Origin: Acidobacteriota bacterium
GTDB lineage: Bacteria > Acidobacteriota > Thermoanaerobaculia > Multivoradales > J023
Assembly (NCBI GenBank): GCA_029263395.1
Contig: JAJCXO010000104.1
Coordinates: forward strand, 1 to 64,000
Direction: 5' to 3'
Length of the DNA stretch: 64,000 nt
The notes beneath the pieces are model-generated. The model saw only the letters and a program-made list of their open reading frames with translations. It did no database searches and was not told where the DNA came from. Positions 25,461 through 34,113 of the stretch are shown here, piece by piece (the first letter of the stretch is position 1; each line of letters opens with the position of its first letter). Both the position numbers and the translations under genes were made by a program.

Positions 25461-28255
25461 CCCGGGTCGTCGTCGGGCACAGAGATCACCAGGCCCGGGA
25501 ACTGGACCAACGGCAAGCGATCATCATCAGTCACGATGGTGGTCGCAAACACCGACAGCAAGAAGCGCAGGCTGCTCTGTTTAGCCTGAGCCCCGGTGTT
25601 GGTGCGCCAGGCGTCGAGATTGCTCGCGATCTCCTTTGCGGCCGCCTCTTCTTCACCAGGCTCGAGTGCCTCCTCCAAGAGGAAAACCGGCAGCAGGCTG
25701 AAGGCGCTGCCGTTCTGAGCCAGAACCTGGTAACGATAGTCGATGGACGTCTCAAATCGCAGCAACGGGCTAGAGTCGTTGGTTAGGCTGTCGTCCGGGG
25801 GAGTGGTGAGCTGTTTCAGCATCGCTTCGACAGCCTGCGCGAGCGAGTCGCTAGCCGGTAGATCAATCAGATCACCCACGGTGATCAGTGGCACGATGGG
25901 CGTCGGCCAGGACACGGTCTCGGTCCGATAGACGAAAGCCGGATTGGTCTGCTGGGGCGGAACGGCCAGGTTGCGATTGCGCTCAGTGAAAGCGCTCGGC
26001 CGGATGTTCTGATAGTCGAGGACGTAGAGACGTGGCCACGACATCACCAAGGTAGCCAGGGGCACGCCACCGTCAGGTTGATAGATCGCCGTTAGGCCGG
26101 ATTCCGAGACCTTCTCGTAGCCTTCGATCTGGGGAAAGGGCGGTGGGCCGTCGTCGCGCTTCCAGGTCCCGGTAACCTGGAGATTGTCGCTGTTCTCGAC
26201 GTTCTCGATCTTGAAGTTCCAGACCTCGAGATCGCTGTCGCGATCGGAATCGGCGAGGCCACCGAAAGGAGGGTTGGGGGGGATCCACTCTGGCCACCTG
26301 AGCGCAGCACCGGCGATGAGGGCGCTGAACTCTTGCACCGCGAGCACCGATTCGGCGCCACCGCCCGCCGGGAGATCGTCGATGAACGGCTCGAGTTGGG
26401 GGTACTCGAAGACGAACCGCGCCAATGCCGCGAACAGATCGGAGGGCACCGGCCGGTCGTTGGCGAGCCGCGCCGCCAAAGGCGCGACAGCAGTGGTCGG
26501 CTGAAGCTCGTTGAAGCTCAGCGACAGGTTGAGCGAATCCTGATCGGCACTCGAGCGCTCGACTGTGACGGTGGCAGTCCAAGTGAGCGCCTGAGGAATG
26601 TTGGTGATGGGATCCTCCTGCGACGCGCTCACGCCCTGCAGCTTGGGCAATGGAGGATAACTCCGCAAGGGGATCGGAATACGGGTCTCTCCGATCGGTT
26701 GGGTCAGGGTATTGTCCTGGCGCTGGGGCAGCGGCTCGGGGTTCTGCTGGAGCACAAAAGTGATCCAGCTCGAGGGGGTGTAACCACACGCCGTAGCCGC
26801 CCCGTCACGCAGATGTTCAATCTGGTTGACCTCGTAATCCAAATCGAGTGTAAAAGCACGCTGCGCTGCCGGATCCTGCGCCGAGACCAGGAAGTTCAGC
26901 CAATTTTGGCCTTCGACCAGCGGCAGGGTGGTGGGTGTCAGAGAGTAAGGCAGACTGTCCGAGGCTGGCTCGCCGGGGACCTGCACTGCCCCGTAGAGCT
27001 GCGGAGGATGGCTCGGGTCGCCGCCGGGCTCGATTTCCCCGTGCAGGCTGACCAGCGCCTGCAGTTGGGTGAGCGTCGAGAAGCCATAATCGTTCTCCAA
27101 AGTCCGCAGCAACGCTTGACGCCAGGTCTCTTGTGCTGATGGCGGGTCCCCGGTTCCGGCGGTCTCGTCGAAGACATAGGCCACTTTCTCCGAGATGCTT
27201 TGGGCGAGCGACTCCTTTTGCGTCACGAACGGATCGTAGAGCTCAACTGCTGGCGTCGACTGGTCAGCAACTGCCGATGCCATCACCGGACGGAAGATGG
27301 TCTCCACCTGGGCCAGGAAATCGGCCGCCATCAGGTCCATGTCGGTCGCCGTGAACACCTGGTTGACTTCCTTGAAGTCACTGGGCGAATCCTGATATTC
27401 CCTCAGCCCTTCAACCTCACGCGTGATCAGCTGAGTGCTGAGCGGCGGCGGCGCGTAGAACACCGGTGGGTGGGCGTCGTCGTTGAGGATCTCGACGGCC
27501 GTGCCGGCGGCGTCGCTCCAGCGTTGGAGCCAGATGCTGCGGCGGCCGAAACGCTGACTCGAGAGGTCGCTGTTGGTGCCGGTGCCAACCTTGATTACGC
27601 CTTGATCATCATCGTAAGGAAAGTAGGCGCGCTCGAAGTTGTTGGCGAACGTCGTCAGCCCCGATGGATCACCTTCTTGGCCGCTTTCCTCGACCGGCTG
27701 GACCGGCGAGCCGACCCGACGTACCTGGGGAGCCCGGTCGGCGATATCGTCGGGCACGTCAGCCCGCGCCAACACCAGCTCGACCACCAGCTCCTGCAAG
27801 TCGCCGGACCACACGGTGGGGTATGTCTTGTCGAGCGCCGCGGCCAGCGTCACCGGGGGTGGCGGATCGCCGGTGCCGCCGCCTTGCAGCCAGGCCACGA
27901 TCGGCTGGACGAAGCCCACCAGGCCGGAGAGCAGGCTGGCGCCGCCGGCGAGCTCACTCAGGAGTCCGGCGGCGAGGATGTCGCCTGTCGCCAGGCCGGC
28001 GCTGATATTCGGGTCGGTGAGCTGGGCCAGAAGCTGCTCGTACAGCGCGGTGACGACCAGCAGTCGCTCCGGATCGACCTCGCCCTCGGAATCCTGCACC
28101 ACCGAGGCGTCGACAGACAGCAGAAGCTGCAACTGCACGCCGCTGTCGTCCGTGATCAGGTAGTAGACCTGGGTTCCAGCCCAATCACCCAGTCCGAGGA
28201 TATCGTCGTTGTAGACGACGGTCAGATCCACGCTGGGCAGCAGGGCTGGCGCGGT
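25451..28255 (-). CDS. Giant uncharacterised protein, C-terminal part (after frameshift)
   Basis: This is the second part of a roughly 2000-codon gene. From about 28255 the minus strand reads 'APALLPSVDLTVVYNDDILGLGDWAGTQVYYLITDDSGVQLQLLLS' and continues for about 930 residues to 'FPGLVISVPDDDPGWW'. The open frame extends further upstream (to 29083), but that extension is a shadow of the first part. The content is acidic, Pro/Asp-rich, with many beta strands and no signal peptide, transmembrane segment or motif I know. A single-base indel would join it to the first part. Confidence 0.7.
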   Translation of the reverse strand, partial: TAPALLPSVDLTVVYNDDILGLGDWAGTQVYYLITDDSGVQLQLLLSVDASVVQDSEGEVDPERLLVVTALYEQLLAQLTDPNISAGLATGDILAAGLLSELAGGASLLSGLVGFVQPIVAWLQGGGTGDPPPPVTLAAALDKTYPTVWSGDLQELVVELVLARADVPDDIADRAPQVRRVGSPVQPVEESGQEGDPSGLTTFANNFERAYFPYDDDQGVIKVGTGTNSDLSSQRFGRRSIWLQRWSDAAGTAVEILNDDAHPPVFYAPPPLSTQLITREVEGLREYQDSPSDFKEVNQVFTATDMDLMAADFLAQVETIFRPVMASAVADQSTPAVELYDPFVTQKESLAQSISEKVAYVFDETAGTGDPPSAQETWRQALLRTLENDYGFSTLTQLQALVSLHGEIEPGGDPSHPPQLYGAVQVPGEPASDSLPYSLTPTTLPLVEGQNWLNFLVSAQDPAAQRAFTLDLDYEVNQIEHLRDGAATACGYTPSSWITFVLQQNPEPLPQRQDNTLTQPIGETRIPIPLRSYPPLPKLQGVSASQEDPITNIPQALTWTATVTVERSSADQDSLNLSLSFNELQPTTAVAPLAARLANDRPVPSDLFAALARFVFEYPQLEPFIDDLPAGGGAESVLAVQEFSALIAGAALRWPEWIPPNPPFGGLADSDRDSDLEVWNFKIENVENSDNLQVTGTWKRDDGPPPFPQIEGYEKVSESGLTAIYQPDGGVPLATLVMSWPRLYVLDYQNIRPSAFTERNRNLAVPPQQTNPAFVYRTETVSWPTPIVPLITVGDLIDLPASDSLAQAVEAMLKQLTTPPDDSLTNDSSPLLRFETSIDYRYQVLAQNGSAFSLLPVFLLEEALEPGEEEAAAKEIASNLDAWRTNTGAQAKQSSLRFLLSVFATTIVTDDDRLPLVQFPGLVISVPDDDPGWW

Positions 28256-31200
28256 AGAGCCCCTGGAGGAAGTTCTCGCTGCCGGCGTCGGCTTCGTCGG
28301 GAGCGTTGTCCCAGGTGATCGACCAACCCACCTGGCCGCCAGGATAGGCCGCGGTGAAGCCCTTGACCGGCGTGCCCTGGGCATCGCTGGCGAGGGTGCT
28401 GAAGATGGCCTTGCCGTCCGCCGGCGTCTCGCCCACCAGGGCATTCTGGTAGGGCGTTGCTTCGACCGTGCTGCCTGGTGTCCCGAAACGCACCAGGATG
28501 ACGAGGTCGGCCGGCCCTTCGTCGAACATCTCCAAGTCGAGATCCTCGACCTGCAAATAGAAACCACTGCTGTGGACGACGGAGACCTCCCACAACAGGC
28601 GCAGGAAACGGGGCAGCTCGTCACCGCCTTCGCCCGGCTTGGCGTAATTGGAGCAGAAGGTGTCGCCATCCGCGTTAGCGTCGTCGACGCTCGCCAGAGC
28701 GGCGGCGCCGGGTGGCAAGTTGTCGGTCGACAAATCGGTGCGTACCAACACGGTTGGCGTCTGGCTGGAGATGTAGTTTCCACGGCTCGAGCTGACCAGG
28801 AGATCGACACTCTGAATGCTCGCGCCAGGATCGTCGAGCAGAGCCTGCAGGAGCGCCCGGTTGGCCTCGTCGGTTCCGAGCAGCGAGAAGACGTCGGCCA
28901 GGATGGCGCCGGGATCCCCCGACGGATCGGGGATGGCAGCGAGCCGAACCGGAAGCGACAAGGCGGCGGAAGCGGTCCACGGGATACCAGGGTCAGCGAG
29001 GTCAACCTGCTGGTCCTGATCAGACTCGCCGCCCACCAAGGTCTGCACCAGCCACGGGCCGGTTGTGGCGCCGGCGCCGGCACGCCATTCGCGGATAGCC
29101 TGGGTCACGTCCTCGGACAGAGTGTCTATTACAAAGGTGGTTGCCGCTGCGTCTGTCCAGTTGACGTTGTTGTTCATGGGGAAGATCAGCGGCTTCTCGG
29201 CTAGCGCCCGGAGCTGGCCGAGGGTCCAAGGCGGCGTCGACGGACCGGTGGTGTGCACCATGCTCGGCTCGAGGCTCGACTGGGTGGGATCCATCACGGT
29301 GATCCAGGACGGCGTGCTGCCGGTGGCGACCAACTCGGAATCCAGAACAAATTCATCGTCCACCCGCTGGAGAGCAAATTGCTGGCCCGTCAGGATGTAT
29401 AGGGCTGCGAGTTGGTCGGGGTGGTCGGGATCCGTCAGCCGTACGCCACTGTTGAGGAAGCGCGAAACGTAGCCGCCGAGGTCGCCGAGGTTGAGCTCGG
29501 CGAGCGCTGTGGCCAAGTCGGGAGCACCGGTATTGATCAGCAGTTGGATGAGCTGCTGGGCCAACCCGACAAAATATCCGTCGAAGACCTGCTCGGCGGC
29601 TGATGCGCCGTCCGCGGCCGACGCCGCCGGCACCTCAGAGCCCGCCGAATAAGCCGCGATCATCTCGATGAAATTCGACGGCAGCCGGCGGCTGCCGAAA
29701 CTGTCGCGCGGCGCGCCGTCGGTTGCAATTTCGACCGTGGCGCCGAGCGGGTACCTGACGCCCAGGCTCGGCGGGATCGCCAACGAAACGACCTCGGTGT
29801 CAGCATCAAATCCGGCGGGTCCGATGGCGAAGATGAAGCGACTCGACAGCGCTTCGGAGACCTGATCGTCGAACTCTCCTCTCGCCAGAGCCGCCTGGGT
29901 GGCGGCGAGTTGTTGGTGGAAATCGCCGCCACCGCCGTATTGGCCGACGAGCCACTCGGCGAGGCCGGTGGACAGCAGGCCGAACGGCGACGTGGCAGCG
30001 CCCGACTCCAGTACCAGGGTCGCCACTCCCTGCGGCGCCCAGTTGGCGCCGTCCGCCGAGATCGAGGTTGGCTGCATGACGTAATCGATCGCCACAGTCA
30101 CCGGATCGGCCGCGGCACGAACGAAGGGTGGCCCCGGGGCACGGTAGCCAGGCGTGGTGGGCAGAGCCTTGACTCGACTCAAGAGCTTGGCGTCGAGCCG
30201 CCGCGCACCGGAACCCGCGGCTGCATCGAGGACGGCCGTCGGGGTCGGACCACTGAGCTTGGCGACCGGGCCGGTGCCGAAGGTCGTACTGAAAATATCC
30301 AACGTGGCTGAGAACGAAAACGAGATCTTGACGAATACGATCTTGATCGAGGCCTTGACCTTGACCTTGGCGGTTAGCGCCAGCGGTGAGCTGTGCTGGG
30401 TCTCGAGGGCGAAGGCGAGGGTGATGGTGATGGTCAGGGACACGTCCACAACAATGATCTTGAAGTCCACTTTGCCGAAAACGTTGCCGGTCAACGACAG
30501 GCTGACGCCCCACCAGTAATAGTCGATGCCTTCTTCGGTCAAAGTACCGTCGAACGACGCCAGAAAACCTTCCACGGTGAGCCCCAGAATGAGGCTAGCG
30601 CCGGCCTTGAGCGGGCCGTCTTCAAACTCTTTGCCGACCCCACCCGCGACGCCCAGACCGAAGGTCCAGATGAGGTTGAATTCGGTGCCGAACTGGTCCG
30701 GCGCGGCAGCGCTGCTGAGCTTGCCGAGGTAAAAGCCCGCTTTGACGATGACCGGCACCGGCCCAGCCTGGAATTGTGCCGTGATGGGGTGGGCGTTGTC
30801 GCCGGTGAAAGGCCACCCGATGGCGAAACGCCAGTCACCGTTGGTCCAGATCGATAGGCTGAAGTTGGGCAGCGACAGCATCACCGCACCGAGCTTGATC
30901 TGGCCCAGGTTGAGGTAGACGTCGGCCGAGAAGACGCCGACTTCGTCGCTCACCTTGCGGTAGATAATCGTGAACGTGAAGTCTTCGATCTTGTCCAGGA
31001 AACCACCGGACTCCGCTGCTTCCTCGTCCTCGGCGAGCGCCACGCTCGCCGAGCGGACCAGGGCGCTACCGGGGTCGTCGCCGGGGTCGGCGCCGGGCCC
31101 GATCTCGCCACCGTTGCCGTTACCGTCCTCTTTCTTCTCGGGCGTGATCTTGATCTGGGCGCCGTAGAAGGTCGAGTCATGCAGCACGGCGGTCAGCGCC

Positions 31201-31451
31201 AGACTGCGGTAGGAGAATTTGATCGCAAAGGCCTCTTTCAAAGCCCCTTCTACGGGCTCGACGGGCGGGAATCTCGTTCCAAGGCCCCTTCTAAGGGCTC
31301 GGCGAACGAAACAGGCCGTTCCAAGGACCCTACTACGGGCTCGACGCGTGCAAGAACCCGTTTTAGGGCGGGGACTAGCCACGGCTCCGGCGGGAATACT
31401 TGTTGGTACCAGGGGAACCCTCGAGTTTGCGCGGGGCTTGACTGTGTTCAC
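28185..31451 (-). CDS. Giant uncharacterised protein, N-terminal part
   Basis: A 1088-codon frame. The first about 70 residues come from repeat array B and read as 14-residue repeats rich in Arg, Pro and Gly. The likely native sequence starts at 'FAIKFSYRSLALTAVLHDSTFYGAQIKITPEKK'. Residues about 160-430 show alternating hydrophobic strands and glycines ('LTGNVFGKVDFKIIVVDVSLTITITLAFALE'), suggesting large amphipathic beta sheets, perhaps a beta-helix or lipid-contacting surface. The native frame ends near 28240 in 'ENFLQGLYRASPA', after which another frame continues it. I do not recognise a family. Confidence 0.7.
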   Translation of the reverse strand: MNTVKPRANSRVPLVPTSIPAGAVASPRPKTGSCTRRARSRVLGTACFVRRALRRGLGTRFPPVEPVEGALKEAFAIKFSYRSLALTAVLHDSTFYGAQIKITPEKKEDGNGNGGEIGPGADPGDDPGSALVRSASVALAEDEEAAESGGFLDKIEDFTFTIIYRKVSDEVGVFSADVYLNLGQIKLGAVMLSLPNFSLSIWTNGDWRFAIGWPFTGDNAHPITAQFQAGPVPVIVKAGFYLGKLSSAAAPDQFGTEFNLIWTFGLGVAGGVGKEFEDGPLKAGASLILGLTVEGFLASFDGTLTEEGIDYYWWGVSLSLTGNVFGKVDFKIIVVDVSLTITITLAFALETQHSSPLALTAKVKVKASIKIVFVKISFSFSATLDIFSTTFGTGPVAKLSGPTPTAVLDAAAGSGARRLDAKLLSRVKALPTTPGYRAPGPPFVRAAADPVTVAIDYVMQPTSISADGANWAPQGVATLVLESGAATSPFGLLSTGLAEWLVGQYGGGGDFHQQLAATQAALARGEFDDQVSEALSSRFIFAIGPAGFDADTEVVSLAIPPSLGVRYPLGATVEIATDGAPRDSFGSRRLPSNFIEMIAAYSAGSEVPAASAADGASAAEQVFDGYFVGLAQQLIQLLINTGAPDLATALAELNLGDLGGYVSRFLNSGVRLTDPDHPDQLAALYILTGQQFALQRVDDEFVLDSELVATGSTPSWITVMDPTQSSLEPSMVHTTGPSTPPWTLGQLRALAEKPLIFPMNNNVNWTDAAATTFVIDTLSEDVTQAIREWRAGAGATTGPWLVQTLVGGESDQDQQVDLADPGIPWTASAALSLPVRLAAIPDPSGDPGAILADVFSLLGTDEANRALLQALLDDPGASIQSVDLLVSSSRGNYISSQTPTVLVRTDLSTDNLPPGAAALASVDDANADGDTFCSNYAKPGEGGDELPRFLRLLWEVSVVHSSGFYLQVEDLDLEMFDEGPADLVILVRFGTPGSTVEATPYQNALVGETPADGKAIFSTLASDAQGTPVKGFTAAYPGGQVGWSITWDNAPDEADAGSENFLQGLYRASPAAQRGSDRRLQRRYPRTG

Positions 31452-31630
31452 CCGGGGAACGGGTTAGGTTTTTGCGGGACACCGGGTGCTTCCCGGTACC
31501 AACGAAGGGGTTTTGCCGACTGGTGAGTCCTCACCCGGGTACCAACCGAGGGTCCAACCGAAAAATCGACTTTCCCCCCGGTACCAACGGAAGGTTCCAC
31601 CGGGATCGAGTCCTCCCCCGGTACCCGGAA
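31240..31630. repeat. Palindromic repeat array B (42 bp period)
   Basis: Palindrome centres fall at about 31245, 31286, 31328, 31412, 31454 and then GGTACC-centred units at 31497, 31540, 31582 and 31622, all in steps of 40-43 bp or multiples. Arms differ between units (AAGG-CC-CCTT, GGTACC-AGG-GGAACC, GTTC..GAAC). On the minus strand it encodes 14-residue repeats and supplies the first codons of the giant gene. It lies between that gene and a sensor-protein fragment. Confidence 0.7.
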
Positions 31631-32051
31631 TCTCGAGATCGACGACTCCGCGATCGCCTTCGCCGCTCCCGAACGAGTCCGCTTCCGATACCGACTAGCC
31701 CCATTCGATGCCCAATGGGTCGGCGCCACGACTCGGCGAACGGCTATCTATCCGCGCCTCGGGCCCGGTCGTTACACTTTCGAGCTGGAAGCTTTTTCCA
31801 CGGATAGTGAGGGGCATAGCGCAGCGACGCTGTCGATCCAGCTGCCTCCGCTCTGTCATCAAACCCTTTGGTTTCGGTGGGCGGTCGGGCTGCTGGTTGG
31901 CCTGGCGGTGATCGCTTGCCAAGGGACTGGGGCGAGGCCGAACCGCCCTCAACGAAGCCACCACCATGGATCCGGCCGGAGCCGCCGTCTGATCAGCGCA
32001 GGGCGCGACTGCCACTTGTATCCTCCTGCGCCCGTGACGCCCCCCGGATAA
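31629..32051 (+). pseudogene. Y_Y_Y-domain sensor protein fragment
   Basis: An open frame without a start codon reads 'FAAPERVRFRYRLAPFDAQWVGATTRRTAIYPRLGPGRYTFELEAF' then 'LSIQLPPLCHQTLWFRWAVGLLVGLAVIA'. The first part is the Y_Y_Y domain and the second the following transmembrane helix, as found in two-component-regulator-propeller sensors. The propeller repeats upstream are missing, cut at array B, and the cytoplasmic output domain is lost downstream. Confidence 0.65.
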
Positions 32052-32090
32052 CCGCTACATCCACCATGGGTCGAGGATTTCTGATCGTGC

Positions 32091-33893
32091 TTACGGACAA
32101 CTGGCAAAGGCATCGGTGTCGGTGATCGCAGCCGCCGCCGTGCCTTGAGGGTTGGAGTACCTTTGGGTACGCCCGGTGGCGGTATCGAGTACCTTCAGGG
32201 TATAAGCGGTGTCGGTGGTTGCAGCTGAAAACACCCACTTGCGCTGGTTGATAGCGCAACCATCGAGTACCTTGACGAGCATTTCCCAGTTTTCGGGGGT
32301 GAAGAACCAGAATAGCCCGGAGTCGTCACTGCCGGCGGGAACCTCGGTTGCCTGCCCTGACTCGCCGTCGGCGGTGGTCCAGTCCACGGAAACCTGAAAG
32401 CGGCCGTTCTGCAAACACAGAATGTTGGGACTGGCGCAGTCGCCGGGTTCTACTGGACCGCCGTCGTCGTCGTCATCGTCATCGTCGTCATCATCGTCGT
32501 CATCATCGTCGTCATCGTCACCGCCAGGGTCACCGCCGGGATCGCTGCCCGCCAGAGTTCTCTGCCCGGTGCCTGTCGGATCGAGCCAATCGCGCAGCCG
32601 GTTGTTGCGAGCGCCGCCACCTGTCCAATGGACGCTCATCTTGCCGTAAAAATCTGGCCCTGCAGGACCGCCGCATTCTGAGTAGCCGCCGGTCAACGTA
32701 CCGACGCACAATCCAGCGCTGTTGAAAATGCAGGAGCCCGAGGAACCGGGTTCTGTGGTGCCGTCGTCCCAGGCTGCCAGCTCCCAATGGGTGCCGTCGT
32801 CAAACAATCTGTCGTTTTCGAAGCTGATCGACTTCTCGTCGAGATTGGGATGATGCACGCCGACCACTCGGTTCGGGGTCTGGCCGGTGGCATCCCAACC
32901 CGCGTAGTGGACTCGGAAGCTGGGATCCGGCTTACGGTCGAGCTCGACCAAAACAAAGTCTGACGGTCGATAGGCGGCACGCAAGGTTGCGCCGCTCTGA
33001 TTGTCGGAGACGTTCCCGCCCGACAAGCGACCGCAGGTTGGCGACTCGTAGTTCCAATACACCACCATCGTGCTGGCGTTTGCACGCGTAATTTCACAAT
33101 GTTCGGCACTCAGGAAATAGGCCGGCTGGCGCGCATCGCGGCTGTTGATCAGGCTGCCGGTACAGGCTCCAATTCCTTCGACGCTGTACCAGCCGACCGA
33201 ACGGATCTGATCCCGCCAACCGTTCCCCTCGGAGCACACAACGTCGTTCTGACAAGTGCCCTGTTTCAAGGCATCGGCGCCAAAGAAGCGATAGCCGTGG
33301 TTGACCCGACCGATCTCGATTTTCGGCTCGGCGGCGCTCACCGCTACATGGACCTCCACCACCAGTTCGTCAGTGGCAATCATCGGTGTCCAAAACTGCC
33401 CGGCGGCATTGCGGTGTTCGGTGGTGTAGGGACCTTCGATGTGCTCACCGTCAGGGCTGTAGATCCACAGGCTCGTCTCTGCCGGCAGGTCGAAGTCTAG
33501 AATCCCTAAATTGAGACTGAGAGCACCTGGCGACACGATCCGAAGACGCCAGAGCCGGGAGCCATCGGCTAGAACCTCCCAACTTCCGGAATCTGTCAGT
33601 GTGTAGCTGACTTCGATCGGCGTCGCAAATCGAAAGAGGCCGCCCCGTATTGCCGGTCGCCGTGCATCCTGCGCCTTGAGGCTGGCAACATCTACCCATG
33701 GCATCTCGACCTGTGCCACCGAAGAGAGTGCGGCAACCGGTTGTCGAAAGCTCTCCGGCAGCCGAGTCATCCTGGCTCGAGCGATGGACGCGTGGGCCAA
33801 CATAGCCACCGCAACTAGAATCATGGACTTCTTAGCGAGGGCTTTGTAAAAACGAAACGTCGGATGGATGGCAAGTCGAGGGGCATGTTTCAT
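32091..33893 (-). CDS. Secreted trypsin-like serine protease with poly-Asp linker
   Basis: A 600-residue secreted protein. It has an N-terminal signal segment (residues 20-40) and a propeptide-like beta domain (90-195). The trypsin-like domain carries catalytic H265 (FLSAEHC), D312 (SDFVLVEL) and S385 (GSSGS). Nearby Cys residues and overall plan resemble lysyl-endopeptidase/Achromobacter protease I relatives. A Gly/Asp linker with 19 consecutive Asp follows. The C-terminal domain 'LFWFFTPENWEMLVKVLDGCAINQRKWVFSA' is a type often attached to secreted Acidobacteriota proteins. It probably degrades extracellular protein. Confidence 0.85.
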   Translation of the reverse strand: MKHAPRLAIHPTFRFYKALAKKSMILVAVAMLAHASIARARMTRLPESFRQPVAALSSVAQVEMPWVDVASLKAQDARRPAIRGGLFRFATPIEVSYTLTDSGSWEVLADGSRLWRLRIVSPGALSLNLGILDFDLPAETSLWIYSPDGEHIEGPYTTEHRNAAGQFWTPMIATDELVVEVHVAVSAAEPKIEIGRVNHGYRFFGADALKQGTCQNDVVCSEGNGWRDQIRSVGWYSVEGIGACTGSLINSRDARQPAYFLSAEHCEITRANASTMVVYWNYESPTCGRLSGGNVSDNQSGATLRAAYRPSDFVLVELDRKPDPSFRVHYAGWDATGQTPNRVVGVHHPNLDEKSISFENDRLFDDGTHWELAAWDDGTTEPGSSGSCIFNSAGLCVGTLTGGYSECGGPAGPDFYGKMSVHWTGGGARNNRLRDWLDPTGTGQRTLAGSDPGGDPGGDDDDDDDDDDDDDDDDDDDGGPVEPGDCASPNILCLQNGRFQVSVDWTTADGESGQATEVPAGSDDSGLFWFFTPENWEMLVKVLDGCAINQRKWVFSAATTDTAYTLKVLDTATGRTQRYSNPQGTAAAAITDTDAFASCP

Positions 33894-34037
33894 CGGAGCC
33901 TCCTGTCAAGGTTCAGGTCGTCACCGCCTTCGCCATTCGCTTCCAGCGAAGAGTAGGCGCTAACCTTGAACGCGACGGATGCTCACAAGACCCGCAGAAA
34001 TGAAGCTCGGCTCTCCCAGCGCTGCTTGACTGGCACG

Positions 34038-34112
34038 ACCGCCATCCAGGACTCAGAGGCAAGCAGACTGGGAGTCTTGTCCCTGGGAAGCATCGGCGCC
34101 GACTTCGACTCG
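34038..34112. repeat. 75-bp direct repeat (left copy)
   Basis: ACCGCCATCCAGGACTCAGA and the following about 55 bases match 36894-36967 with few changes (shared GGCAAGCAGACTG and GAAGCA.CGGCGCCG blocks). The two copies are in the same orientation and flank the metalloprotease-like gene. Confidence 0.65.
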
Positions 34113-34113
34113 G

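Noticed and set aside
28261-29083. Upstream extension of the C-terminal giant-gene frame
   Set aside because: Its Arg/Ser/Pro-rich content is typical of a shifted frame over a real gene, and the other frame carries the sensible protein.
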